Below, piece after piece: positions 1 through 9,898 of a stretch of 64,000 nucleotides of DNA. The DNA comes from Escarpia spicata. Lineage: Eukaryota > Annelida > Polychaeta > Sabellida > Siboglinidae. The first letter of the stretch is position 1, and every line of letters starts with the position of its first letter. Both the position numbers and the translations under genes were made by a program. The notes under the pieces were generated by a model, which did no database searches, was not told where the DNA came from, and worked only from the letters and a program-made list of their open reading frames with translations. The stretch covers positions 49,163,703-49,227,702 of the forward strand of contig OZ023206.1 of assembly GCA_963995525.1 (NCBI GenBank). The letters are read 5' to 3'.

Positions 1-537
1 TTACATTATATATGTGTCTGGGTAAATATATATATAGGTGAAGCACAATACTGGGCCAAAAAAGAGGACTGGACAGCAAAAACAAAGTGTTAGATGGTAA
101 CCAAAATACATCTACACCTAAAATTAAAGAAGATAAGATATTTGTACTCACTGTTGTGTGCGCAATGCCAAGTGACGTTCACCATGTAAGTTACATGGTG
201 TCTTTTAACTAAAATATGAGAATGTGAAACATTTCAGAAATCAAAATTTGCTTGACTGATGTATGCTAGTACCTCATCAGAATCCAACCAAGACTTTTAA
301 AATGTTAAGAATGATCAGAGCACTCTGGACGTGAAATGGTGGACACTAACTTACGTTGTCCACCACATTGTCCACAACCACAATTTTTTTCAAACAACAA
401 TAAACAGGCAGGATGCGTGTTTTGTGTCTCTTCTTTCTTAATGGGCCTAAGATACAACACAAATGTTATCAACAGGAACTGTCCGCAAAGAAGCTGGTTA
501 TGGGGTAAATATAGCGTAAGTTACAGAACACCAATTT
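1..537. repeat. Left arm of a large inverted repeat
   Basis: The reverse complement of this arm recurs at 6300-6802 with high similarity. The clearest difference is an insertion of about 40 bp in the left arm (about 67-111). The homology reaches base 1, so the arm probably continues outside the window. Inside lies a short hairpin, ACCATGTAA-G-TTACATGGT, at about 181-199, kept in both arms. The open frame across 336-686 has a partial counterpart in the right arm only because the arm is repeated; I do not think it is a gene. Confidence 0.9.
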
Positions 538-552
538 GGCCCAGTATTGTGC
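43..552. mobile_element. MITE-like element with 18-bp perfect terminal inverted repeats
   Basis: GCACAATACTGGGCCAAA at 43-60 is the exact reverse complement of 535-552, so the bulk of the left inverted-repeat arm is itself bounded by an 18-bp inverted repeat. No transposase is encoded. In the right arm only the outer copy of this 18-mer (6744-6761) survives. Similarity between the arms extends at least 40 bp outside the 18-mers, so the MITE may have been carried inside a larger duplicated and inverted block. The superfamily is not recognised. Confidence 0.55.
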
Positions 553-587
553 GACTCCACAATTTATATATATATTGTTTTTTTCAG

Positions 588-840
588 GTTATTGCGGTAT
601 ATGCGTACCACCAAAGACAGCATACAAGGAAAGTGGTTTGTGTCAGCTGTAGTGTGGGCAGAGATGAGGAAGTCTGCCTCTTATAAAGTAGATGTGTCCA
701 TGAACAATGATGCGGTGGTGCAATAAGCATAATGTAAATGTGGTGCTGGGCAGGGCCCTACAACTCACTGCAAGCATGCTGCAGCAGTTCTGTTCGGCCT
801 GACACTACTGTCAGACAGGAACTATCTTGACAGAAGTGAC
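588..840 (+). pseudogene. Exon-like fragment with SWIM zinc finger (two in-frame stops)
   Basis: A strong acceptor (TTGTTTTTTTCAG ending at 587) opens a frame starting LLRYMRTTKDS. The frame runs through GKWFVSAVVWAEMRKSASYK and, after TAA codons at 724-726 and 730-732, continues in the same frame as CKCGAGQGP...CKHAAAVLFGL. The ligand pattern C (733), C (739), C (769), H (775) is the CxCx(n)CxH signature of SWIM zinc fingers. These occur in nucleic-acid-binding proteins, including animal proteins that combine an N-terminal SAP domain with a C-terminal nuclease. The 3' end is uncertain because no convincing donor is seen. The two stops argue for decay, although a mis-read short exon boundary cannot be excluded. 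See also the SAP-like exon at 7137-7303. Confidence 0.55.
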
Positions 841-1094
841 ATGTACACAGATAAGACGTTTTAAAAAACACTTATTTTCTGCATTCAACGTACTATGTAC
901 AAATATTGGGGCAATTGTCAATGCACAAAAAATGGCAGTTAGTTTATCCCAATTTTTTACAAATAAGCTAGGTAGTTTCAAGAATGTGACATGCTCTTGT
1001 TAACATATCAGCAACAATAAATAAATGAAAGGGTTAAAATGTATATAAAATTCATAAATATGTAGCTGAATGTACACTTTGACTTGACCTGCAG

Positions 1095-1240
1095 GACCTC
1101 CAGACGTTCCATCATGCTATACCTTTTAAAGGAACTCCTATCAAGTTCAGCAGATTACATGCAATTTGTGGGAAGGACAATGCGGACCTTATATATGATC
1201 CTCGATCACAGCAACTGCAGAACGACTCTACTCCAGACAG
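1095..1240 (+). pseudogene. Probable next exon of the SWIM-domain gene
   Basis: The sequence GACTTGACCTGCAG ends at 1094 and looks like an acceptor. After it the frame DLQTFHHAIPFKGTPIKF stays open to a TGA at 1290-1292. A GT follows CCAGACAG at 1240 and could be the donor. The segment lies just downstream of the SWIM finger on the same strand, where such proteins have a linker. Joining it to the next exon in the phases I can see would create a stop, so the structure is either decayed or mis-delimited. I see no recognisable domain in it. Confidence 0.35.
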
Positions 1241-1395
1241 GTTCATTCTATTTTACGAAACAAATCTTATATTCCGTTTACAGACCAATTGAAAAATAGT
1301 AACTTGTCAAAACATGGGCATTAGTGCTGTCTCTGGCTTTATGTATAAATCAAATAATACAATGTTGCTTATATCTCTACATATACATATTTCAG

Positions 1396-1545
1396 GAAAA
1401 TCAATCAATGCTAGTGAAGCAGCTGTTCCCTCCTGCCAATCGACATGCTCTTGACAACGACCACAACTACTTGAAGTTAACTCCACGAGATCAGTATTTT
1501 AAAATGTGCTCCATTGAAACAATGCACACGGTTACAATAGAGCGC
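1396..1545 (+). pseudogene. Third exon-like piece of the SWIM-domain gene, cut by a SINE
   Basis: The acceptor ACATATACATATTTCAG ends at 1395. The frame then reads through KQLFPPANRHALD and LTPRDQYFKMCSIE before running into tRNA-like SINE sequence. It looks like ordinary coding sequence, and its position downstream of the SWIM finger suggests the region leading to a C-terminal domain that is not visible here. The interruption at about 1540 means this reading frame cannot continue as an exon in this allele. Confidence 0.4.
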
Positions 1546-1930
1546 ATTGGCTCAGTGACTAGAACGTTGGACTCCCAATCAAGAGAACCCGGGTTCGAAT
1601 TCAGTGCTGTTGTGTTGAACCTTGGGCAAGTTCGTTCAGTCTACGTTGCTCCACTTCACTCAGCCATATGAATGAGTACGTGCTATAGACAGTGGTGGAT
1701 ATTTGTGTACAAACAGTCTTTGTGCATTAATTGTGGCATGGCTGAATGCTCACCAGAGAAGTTGAGATGGTGCTCGATCAAACAAGTCTGCTAGGGAGTA
1801 AAGTGTCAAGTGCTTTGAGCAGTCATCAGGACTGGATACTGCGTTATTATATGAGATTACTTTTTATAAACATTACATCGTCACAGTACACAGTCCATAT
1901 AACAATCCATTGTGCAATGCAGCTCTGAGC
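1540..1930 (+). mobile_element. tRNA-derived SINE
   Basis: The head has polymerase III promoter elements: an A box (TGGCTCAGTGACTAGAACG, about 1549-1567) and a B box (GGGTTCGAATTC, about 1591-1602), spaced as in a tRNA. The anticodon arm is imperfect, so this is not a functional tRNA gene. A tRNA-unrelated body follows, with TTGGGCAAG and TTGCTCCACTTCACTCAG. The body recurs in a headless copy at 4500-4710. A CAATGCA word on both sides (about 1522 and 1914) could be a short target duplication. Confidence 0.7.
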
Positions 1931-3000
1931 ATTTCATTTGAAACTAAAATAAAACAATTAATATCAGACTAACTGGTGACAATACAACTGTATAGCTTAA
2001 AGCTGCAATATCAGTTCGATTTTTATGCTCCTCGCTTTTCTGACTAATTTCCCCCAAAAAACAAAGCTATCAAGTATCCACTATAATATCCTAGTTCATT
2101 GGTGCACTTGTGCTACATTTTATTATATTGAAATTAATAAACAAACTGCGAACTATTTTGAATTTGGTTTCGAGTCGAAGGAATCAAAACTAGCAACACT
2201 TACTTGGACATGCACATGGAAGTGGAAACTTCATATAACAATTTCGTGTTCGCGAATTTGGGCGAGACTGACCTCTATTAATTAATTCACTTCATCTCAC
2301 TTTGCGTGATTCAATTCAAATACAGCCAGGGTTGGCAGCTAGGTTTCTGACAGGATAGTTTACAAATTGTTTGCACGTTGATGACACTGAAGCCACAGAG
2401 GCTTCGCTTCAAGGAACACTTTCCCAATCAGAAACCTCTAGTTAATAACCACAGTTGCAAGTAATTGATAGGTCATAATAATTTTTGTTTGTTAAATCAA
2501 GCCAGGAAATCCATAATAAAATGCCTTTGTTGCTCTCATAAAAGACACTACTTACTGCAGGAATCTTCTTCTAAAGACTGACAGTGACTCAGCCAGCCTT
2601 TAGACAAGTGTAGCCAGCTTCCAGTGGCACCTTGCAATGCAGCTAAAGAACAAAGGAGATATTGATCATTGGACAGTAACAGGTGGTAATCCACCCTCTG
2701 AGTAAACAGTAGAACTTTGTGGATACTGCCAGGGGTTCACCCACTGCCAGCCAAATGTCCTCGTCATTAATTAGCAGTGTTAGATTAATGACACATTAAG
2801 ACCACAACTAAGGCATTGGGTATTTTGCATGGTTTACTATTGAATTCCTAAAACTATCAGTGAACAATTGCAAAACTCTTTATTTATTTCATATTTTTCG
2901 AATAAAATTAGTTTGACTTTATTTCCTGTAACCATCTTTCCAGCCCGTCTGTGTTCTACTTTTAATTAGTTAATAAGTTGACACTTGTAAACTGTCTAGT
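1930..3000. other. No supported gene
   Basis: AT-rich sequence with short open frames only (for example 2025-2285) that show no recognisable motif, splice context or repeat. I see no mobile element boundary. Confidence 0.5.
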
Positions 3001-3026
3001 TGTTTGTTATGTACTACACTTTTACA

Positions 3027-3043
3027 ATATATATATATATATA
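3027..3043. repeat. TA microsatellite
   Basis: An uninterrupted run of TA dinucleotides. A similar short TA run lies at about 3213-3226. Confidence 0.9.
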
Positions 3044-3276
3044 CAATACTAACTTTGTCACTCTCATATCATTGCAATTGTTTCACAACTGGACAAATGA
3101 CCTTTTCACACGTGAGTGCTTGGCAAATGACCTTTGGGCAAGATATTTTTATTTGTTAATGAAATTAAAAAGTTTACAAGTTACATACCACATACGTATA
3201 TAATATTATATCTATATATATATATTGACGGGTAGTAGTGCTGTCAAACCATGTTCATTTTCACAAATAATCTGAC

Positions 3277-3450
3277 TCATTCCATATTCCAATTCATGAC
3301 TTTGTTCGACAGCTTCAACACAAAGGCGCGAACTGCCTCAACACCACTGCAGCCATCACATATGACAAGATCTATGGTGGCTCTATCGAGCATCAGTGTT
3401 CGTAGCAAAGGTAGCTCAGGTGTCCAGTCACTTCCTGTGGCTGGATGCAG
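3277..3450 (-). other. Possible terminal exon of an unrecognised protein
   Basis: On the - strand a good acceptor (TTCTAACTGTCCTCAG) is followed by an open frame beginning LHPATGSDWTPELPLLRT. It continues through DLVICDGCSGVEAVRAF and ends at a TGA at 3277-3279. The composition and the acceptor are what one expects of a short last exon. The + strand over the same bases also has an acceptor (GTTCGACAG, about 3313) and a donor (GTAAGTATT at 3472), but its frames end in stops before the donor. No family is recognised. The call rests only on frame and splice context. Confidence 0.25.
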
Positions 3451-3502
3451 CTGAGGACAGTTAGAACAAACGTAAGTATTAATTGATGCTGCTATGCAAA
3501 CT

Positions 3503-3503
3503 T

Positions 3504-3538
<35 letters not shown>

Positions 3539-3546
3539 ATATATAT
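3503..3546. repeat. TA microsatellite
   Basis: More than 40 bp of alternating TA with one TTT interruption. Confidence 0.95.
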
Positions 3547-3793
3547 GTATAAATCATAGCATAATAATTGGAAGATATGCAAACAAATGTGATTGGTTTT
3601 AACAATTATGTTTTATTCTGAACAATCTTAGTTACACCATCTTTGGTTGATAAGGCTTTTGTGAAACTTTCAATTACATTCTACATTTAATTTGCAGTTT
3701 AATTGTTGAACTTAATGGTCTGTTTATTTAATTTGGAATATTTATGTTGCAAACATAAATTCGTATATACAGTGCAAGTATGTTTCATTAGCA

Positions 3794-3815
3794 CCCCCCC
3801 CCCCCCCCCCCCCCC
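3794..3815. repeat. 22-base poly-C tract
   Basis: An uninterrupted run of 22 C on the + strand, in a strongly AT-rich surrounding. About 105 bp further on, CTGGATCCACCCCTG (3921-3935) resembles the end of a hAT-type MITE. No matching left end was found, so the run cannot be assigned to an element. Confidence 0.95.
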
Positions 3816-4499
3816 GTCTTCCGATATCACCTCTCCAGCCAAGCGATTGAAGTTATAGTTATGGCGGCTCGGTAGCGCTAAAATTTAGACTACACCATTT
3901 GGTTCGGCCAGGCTTGATATCTGGATCCACCCCTGTATGTGAATGTTTTGTTTGTCTGCATGAGGATTTTGCACTAATGGGTGTAAGTAAAGACAATGTA
4001 AAGTACAAACATTTTATTGAAACTATTTGATAAGATTGACTACAAAATTATGAAAAGCACAATACAGCTACAGGTACAATCACTGCACTTGATATATATA
4101 ATGTAATAATTTTTAATATCACATACACATCACATGCACATTAATATGCAAAGCAACAATAGAAACAAAAATTAGGAAGAGGTTGAACAAATGTCAGGTA
4201 CATGTACAAAACAAACAGTTACTTTTACCACGATTCTTTGTTGAAAAAAACAACACTAGTTAGTACATGTAATATCAAATGGTAGTTTTAGTTTATACAT
4301 GCCTTATATGTTTACAACTCACAAAATTAGTGACTAAACAATTATGTGTATTTAACAACAATTTGTAATATTTAATATCCATAAAATGTAAACCAATGCG
4401 AAAAAATTACTTAGAAAGATGTTTAGATGAACTTAAAATAGTGACTACCGGTAGACTAGACAGGGTCATCCCTATGTGACTGAGAATTACATATACAAT
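3816..4499. other. No supported gene
   Basis: AT-rich non-coding sequence. Apart from the possible half MITE end at 3921-3935, nothing recognisable was seen. Confidence 0.5.
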
Positions 4500-4710
4500 C
4501 ACTACATTGCTCCAGTTTACTCAGCTGTATGAAGAGTACCTGCTACAGACAGCAGACAGTGGTCGATAGTCTTCGCATATTAAGTTTAGCTTAATGCTTC
4601 CCACATAAAACAAGATGGTGTTTTCGATTTAACATGTCTGCCAGGGAGCCAGTAAAGTCCTTTCAGCAATCCTGAGGACTGGATACTACACCATATCAGA
4701 ACTAACCTTA
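4500..4710 (+). mobile_element. 5'-truncated SINE copy (same body as the SINE at 1540)
   Basis: ATTGCTCCAGTTTACTCAGC, then GAGTACCTGCTACAGACAG, then GAGGACTGGATACT follow the same order as in the body of the SINE at 1640-1850, at moderate similarity. The tRNA-like head with A and B boxes is absent, as in 5'-truncated retrotransposed copies. Confidence 0.55.
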
Positions 4711-6297
4711 CTCAAGTGTTGTTTAATTATCATGAGAAATGAAAATGTAAATTATTTGTGAAAATATAAAACAGTGATAAAAAAGAATAATTTAGAAAGA
4801 TGATACGTGGCATGAAAAATATGTAACAGTCCTCATGATTCATAGATAATTTAAACAAGTAAAATGCTGCTGTCGGTGTATGTAAAAATGTGACAATGTA
4901 AAAAGGCTTTCAATACCATTACTTCATCACAAAGTTGTGTTGTACATAACAAAATATCATACATGTCAGAGCCATGCTAATTGTCACTTTTTCTCCGGTA
5001 TAGGTAGATGCAGATGTATAGCAAAAAGTCAGGAAGCTGGTATGCAGTACCATCAAAGATAGCGAAAACATACAGTGATCTCATCGATATCTAAACCGAT
5101 ATAGTTCACCGAGGAATGCTCGACACTGAACCTCTCTCACAGCGTTGAAAGTTGTTGCCCGAAGACTCATGCCATAACTGCCAGACCCTGGCACCCACCA
5201 TTCCATCACCAATTGCACAGCTAATCAGGCGTCACCACATTCTTATGTCGAGCAACCTGCATTTTACATTGGTATCCAGTCAGTCAAGCTAACTGACTGA
5301 TCTGGAAGCCAGTGTACACCCCATCAGCACTGGGGAATCTGTCATGGATGCAACTCACAACACAATTGGGATCACTCGGTGGACATTCACATGACAAACT
5401 GTTAATATGCAGCACATTGCATAGCTTTAGAATCTTGTCTGAGATCCTGGACATACAACTGCCCAGTATACCATATTAACTTGGTAAGCTAGTAGTACTA
5501 AGCACACTAGTTCAATCTCTTGTAAAGAAAAGCACATATTCAGTAAACAAAAACAGGCATCACGGTAGTGTGGGAAGTAAATAATTATGGAGTTGTTCAT
5601 TATCATAATCAGTAAATATAAAATAATGTTTCATGTATGATCTGTAGCATTTCACAAGAAAAAAGGCAGCAAGAAATGTTCTACTACAGCTGCATCTAAA
5701 CATGTTGATATCTTACTTCTTAGGAACAGTCAGCGTTTACCGGGTGGAAAAAGGGGGTGGGATGATACAGCATGCAGACATTAGTGGAATATTCTATTTT
5801 TCAAAACGGTGAAAAATTTTAACTATTTTTCTTTACCAGGTGTTCATTGTCATTACAGCAACAGCGAGTGAATTCTGCTAATCTGTAAAGTGCATTTATA
5901 TTTTTTGTTTTGTTTTCAGTATATAAATTCATGTAACTGTCTGCCATGTGTAACTACTTCACATATTCATGTTTGACATTTTAAGCCTGAGTTTTATTGG
6001 TCAAGGTGAATGTTGGAAATGACAAAATGAGGTGTATTTTCTAACAGTGTATTTTCCTCTTCAAGTATTCAACGGTTCATAATATGTATGTCTACCTTCT
6101 TCAAGATTGAATTATTTATTTTATAAATTTATTTTAGAGCCATCGCCATATGCTTAATACTTTTTAAAGGTGTTTTAATATGTCTTTGTTGAAACACTGG
6201 GTATAATATACAAGTGCAGAAGTCAACCTAGTTTTTCATGTCCAAGATGTTATTATTAAAATGTGTATAAAAACAAATGTATATTTAAATATGTACA
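4711..6297. other. No supported gene
   Basis: AT-rich sequence without a recognisable coding frame, transposase or RNA gene. It lies inside the inverted-repeat arms and has no transposase that would explain them. Confidence 0.5.
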
Positions 6298-6299
6298 TT

Positions 6300-6802
6300 A
6301 AAATATTGGTGTCCTGTAACTTACGCTATATTTTCTCCATAACCAACTTCTTTGCGGACAGTTCGTGTTGATAACATTTGTGCTGTACCTTAGGCCCATG
6401 AAGAAAGAAGAGACCAAAAAAAACGCGTCCTGCTTGTTTATTGTTGTTTGAAAAAAATTGTTGTTGTGGACAATGTTGTGGATAACGTAAGTTAGTGTCC
6501 ACCATTTCACGTCCAGAGTGCTCTGATCATTCTTAACATTTAAAAAGTATTCGTTGGATTCTGATGAGGTACTAGCATACATCAGTCAAGCAAATTTTGA
6601 TTTCTGAAGTGTTTCACATTCTCATATTTTAGTTAAAAGACACCATGTAACTTACATGGTGAACGTCACTTGGCATTGCGCCACACAACAGTGAGTAAAG
6701 ATATCTTATCTTCTTTAATTTTAGGTGTAGGACAGTCCTCTTTTTTGGCCCAGTATTGTGCTTCACCTATATATATATTTACCCAGACACATATATAAAG
6801 TA
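6300..6802. repeat. Right arm of the large inverted repeat
   Basis: Reverse complement of 1-537. The 18-mer TTTGGCCCAGTATTGTGC is present at 6744-6761, and flanking sequence up to about 6802 still matches bases 1-42. The inner 18-mer is missing; the match stops near 6300. The - strand open frame at 6298-6582 is the arm sequence, not a supported gene. Confidence 0.9.
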
Positions 6803-6816
6803 ATATCAATAATAAT

Positions 6817-6990
6817 TTACGAGTAAAGAGCTGTTAGGTTTCTTTTAAACTGGTTAATGGTCAGGAGTATTCTAAGTTTATGAGGCAGGGTATTCCAGGA
6901 TACTGGTCCTGAATAATTTATTGTTAGGTTTCGAATGTTTGTTCTTACATTTAACACATACAAATTTGTCAAACCTCTTAAAAATAAGCC
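6817..6990 (-). pseudogene. C-terminal end of a non-LTR retrotransposon reverse transcriptase (relic)
   Basis: On the - strand the frame reads RTNIRNLTINYSGPVSWNTL, then PHKLR, then FKRNLTALYS and a stop at 6817-6819. The pattern (S/G)xxxWNxLPxxLR followed by FKRxLxxxL and a stop is the usual C-terminal tail of CR1/L2/Jockey-type ORF2 proteins. Only about 55 residues survive, as in a 5'-truncated copy. It is a different and much older copy than the LINE in the array at 24864-64000. Confidence 0.6.
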
Positions 6991-7136
6991 TGCTGGTATC
7001 CATTGACAAAGAAAACTATTATTTCATCAAGGCAGTATCATATTTGACAGGGACGTACAAACTACTAAGCTCATATGGTTATTTGCATTTACCTTTAATC
7101 CTACAGTCCTTCTAGTTTAATGTTAAGATAACTCAC

Positions 7137-7303
7137 CTTTCTTTGTATAGAGACTTCCTCTTTTCCTCCAGCTTCCTCCCGCACTGGGATAAGTATTCCT
7201 TTAGACTCCCCAGTGTAAATTTGGATAGTCGGTGCATACCACCATGTACGTCCCTATACATGTTATTCTGCTGCAGTTTCATGCAAAGCTCCTCTTCATT
7301 AAC
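7137..7303 (-). CDS. Single internal exon with SAP-domain-like sequence
   Basis: On the - strand a pyrimidine-rich acceptor (GTTTTTCATTTTACAG) precedes a 167-bp open exon. It ends ...CAAAGAAAG followed by a near-perfect donor, GTGAGTTA. The translation begins VNEEELCMKLQQ and contains FTLGSLKEYLSQCGRKLEEK. This fits the helix-extended-helix pattern of SAP DNA-binding domains (LKxYLxxxGxxxxGKKxxL). The exon enters in phase 0 and leaves in phase 2. No other exon lies next to it on the same strand: a hAT element sits 50 bp upstream and a LINE relic downstream. SWIM exons that could belong to the same gene lie at 588-1545 on the opposite strand, beyond the inverted-repeat arms. The splice sites look sound; the domain call is moderate. 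Confidence 0.5.
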
Positions 7304-7353
7304 CTGTAAAATGAAAAACAATGACATTATCCTAAGTTATGTTCAATATGTGA

Positions 7354-8835
7354 CAGGGTTGGGGTCAAGTACCAGTACTTGTACTTGTACTTAAGTTCAC
7401 ATTTGTCAGTACTTGATGTACTTGAGTACTTGATGTGTGAAAATGCAAGGTACTTGTACTTGATCTACAGTACTTGGTAAATAGCAAGTACTTTTCAAGT
7501 ACTAAAGTGTAAACGGTTCAGGGGTCGGCACACTGCTGACAAAATAGTGCAAGAGTATGAGGATATAATTCAGTCATACAACATTGCATCAAAGATATCA
7601 ACCATTGTGACTGACAATGGTGTTAAACATGTGTCAAACATGGTGAAGGGCTTCTCATTGCCCGAGTCCGAAACCTTTGCCGTAGACTCGACAGCAGACA
7701 ACTCCGATGAGGAAGATGACCTTGACTCGACCATCACTGTCGCACCAGAGGAGTATGAGCGGTTCCCTGTAGACCACAGCCCATGCTTCTGCCATACCAC
7801 CCAGCTCGTTGTAAGTGAGGGGTTCAAGGAGGCAGGTCAGCTGAACCGTGTTCTTGGCAAAGTCTCCAAGGTTGTCAACCACGTGCACAAGTCGACAATC
7901 GCCACTGATCTTCTCGAGGGGGAAGTGAGGCTGCAGACAGCGAATGCAACAAGATGGAATTCACAAGTGAAAATGATTCGCTCCGTACTTGCTGTACCTG
8001 CAGCTAAGCTGGAACAGCTTGGTGCACCCTCCATCACTGCGTATGATCGTAACATCCTTAAAGATATGCTCGAGATCCTGGAGCCATTCGAGGAAGAAAT
8101 CTACATCGGACAGCGTGACAAGACAGTCACTGCCAGCTTCATCATCCCAACCGTCATTGCACTTCGGATTCATCTAACCACCATGAAGTCTCGCTACAAT
8201 ACCAGCTTCATCACAGCCCTGAGTAAATCACTTGACAAGCGCATGGTAGTGTATGAGGACAATGAGGTTTTCAGGCTTGCTGCTTGTCTTGACCCTCGTT
8301 TCAAGCTCCAGTGGTGCCAGGATGCCAATAAACGGGAAGCTGTTACAGCAGTGCTGTCTGTGAAGGCTCCTCCAGAAGCCTCTGCAGTGAGTGTAGGCAG
8401 CCCAGCCAAGAAACATTGCAAGCTGTTCAGCTTTATGACCACACCAGCTGCTACAGTTCAACCAGTATCAATCATGGCTGAGGTGAATCAATACCTTGGT
8501 GAGGCAGCCATAGCCGAAGAAAGTGACCCTCTCGCATACTGGAAGGGACATTCAAACATATACTCGACCCTAGCCAAGCTGGCGGTCAAGTATCAGACAG
8601 TCATGGCATCATCAGCATCGGAAGAAAGGACTTTCAACATTGCTGGGAAGGTGTTCCGCCAAGACAGGTGTCGGCTCACAGACAAAAACTTTGAGACTGT
8701 CATGATGATAAAGTACTTGATGTACTTAAGTACTTTGTACATAAGTGAGTACTTGAACTGTACTTGTACTTGATATTTATTTTGGGTACTTGATATACTT
8801 GAGTACTTGATCAACTGTACTTGACTCCAACCCTG
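7354..8835 (+). mobile_element. hAT-superfamily DNA transposon, 5'-truncated coding region
   Basis: The ends are inverted copies of CAGGGTTGGRGTCAAGTAC, and CAG...CTG termini are typical of hAT. The flanking octamers ATATGTGA (7346-7353) and ATTAGTGA (8836-8843) match at 6 of 8 positions, as a decayed 8-bp target duplication would. Both ends are packed with the palindromic word CAAGTACTTG and its half ACTTGTACTTG (about 7365-7505 and 8712-8825). These look like subterminal repeats that bind transposase. The 1482-bp length is well short of the usual 2.5-4 kb. The element lies in the presumed intron just upstream of the SAP-like exon. Confidence 0.88.
7547..8773 (+). pseudogene. hAT transposase, N-terminally truncated
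   Basis: An open frame of about 408 codons with no ATG start: a stop lies immediately upstream and the first codon shown is GTG. Near the start it has IVTDNGVKHVSNMVKG, the hAT motif holding the second catalytic Asp. Next comes CFCHTTQLVV, the conserved C..H pair of the insertion domain. The C-terminal SASEERTFNIAGKVF carries the catalytic Glu within the dimerisation domain. The BED zinc finger and the region with the first catalytic Asp are absent, so it cannot be a complete transposase. The last residues run into the 3' subterminal repeats. The long intact frame suggests a fairly recent internal deletion product, or a copy domesticated for dimerisation; I favour the former. Confidence 0.85.
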
Positions 8836-9054
8836 ATTAGTGACTAAGATAAAGTATAGTGGGTTTGGAGTAAGTCTGCTCATGATATAGAATAAAGCAC
8901 TGTGATCAGGCTGGGATGGTACCCCCGCATCCCTCTCGGTAATGTATGTTACTCCAAGGGTTTGTGCTGGTTTTTATGAAATATAGAAACACACCCACCT
9001 ATCTTTAAGTAAGGTAAGGATGCATTTTATTTATTCCAAACAAATTATACAGAG

Positions 9055-9240
9055 AGTGCGGCTAGTGTAGTGGTTAGCACATCCGCCTGGCATGAGTTCG
9101 AAACCTGGACCGAGCAGGCATGATATTTGGTGTAAAAATCTGGTTCTCAAAATTGGGGAATGTGTTTCCCTCGTGACACGGTGATCACACCAATATCGGT
9201 CCCGACAGTGCCAGCATATAAAGAATGACACCTCATAAGA
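9055..9240 (+). mobile_element. tRNA-derived SINE, second family
   Basis: GGCTAGTGTAGTGGTTAGCA (A box region, about 9060-9079) and GAGTTCGAAACCT (B box, about 9094-9106) form a tRNA-like head. The tail differs from that of the SINE at 1540, so this is a separate family. No clear target duplication was found. Confidence 0.7.
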
Positions 9241-9822
9241 CCATTACATTGTAACCACAATAATACAGACTAGTCAGTTAATAGAACATTGCCAAGCGCT
9301 GGAGACAACTAGAACTACAAAATATGAAAACCAATATTAAGATACAAATTTTACAATAATAATTTACATAATGTCAACAAAATACAAAACAAATCACTGT
9401 GTGACGGGAGACTCCAGACTATTATTATCTTTAAAGTTTAATAATATTCACTTAAAAACATCCTCCTCCATTCATGACATAGACGCTCACGCCTCATAGA
9501 CGAGACTGGCTGCACTGACCGTTTTATATAAATATTAGATGGATGTATACGTTGCTTTCACTGAATTGTACACGTTATAGTACAAATACATATTTGTATT
9601 GACACTTTACGAAACATCGTGAATTATCGCTCACACACAGTACCAACCTACTTGACAATCAATTCGCGTTTTCTGCCAGACTGCTTGGCACTTCGTTTCT
9701 TCCGTTCATCTTTGGGTTCTTTTAAACTCCAACTTTTATAAAACAGCTCATAACGTGGATGAAAAATACTCGATATAAGTATTCTGTACACTACGTCGTA
9801 ACGTTGGTGACTGGCAGCGCAA
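9241..9822. other. No firm gene; weak basic coding-like stretch on the - strand
   Basis: Mostly AT-rich and featureless. On the - strand, 9648-9833 has a frame rich in basic residues (EPKDERKKRSAKQSGRKREL) that could be a nuclear-localisation-like exon of the SAP gene lying upstream of it. It ends in TAG just before a weak GT, so I do not call it a gene. Confidence 0.3.
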
Positions 9823-9861
9823 GGCCTGACCAAAGCAATTATATAATTGCTTTGGCCTGAC
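9823..9861. repeat. 26-bp perfect palindrome between 8-bp direct repeats
   Basis: CCAAAGCAATT-ATAT-AATTGCTTTGG (9830-9855) is a perfect palindrome. The octamer GGCCTGAC stands at 9823-9830 and again at 9854-9861, overlapping the palindrome by one and two bases. This is the layout of a tiny transposon remnant (two fused ends) between target-site duplications, or of an imprecise excision scar. Confidence 0.85.
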
Positions 9862-9898
9862 TTGCAAGAGATACTTCAGTATTTGCAAGTTGGTGTAG

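Noticed and set aside
336..686. 116-codon frame in the left inverted-repeat arm
   Set aside because: It runs across the MITE end and into the SWIM exon acceptor in a different frame. The similar right-arm frame is explained by the repeat.
1535..1610. Functional tRNA gene
   Set aside because: A and B boxes are present but the anticodon stem is imperfect, and a SINE body follows and recurs at 4500-4710.
3921..3935. Right end of a hAT MITE (CTGGATCCACCCCTG)
   Set aside because: No matching left end or target duplication was found upstream.
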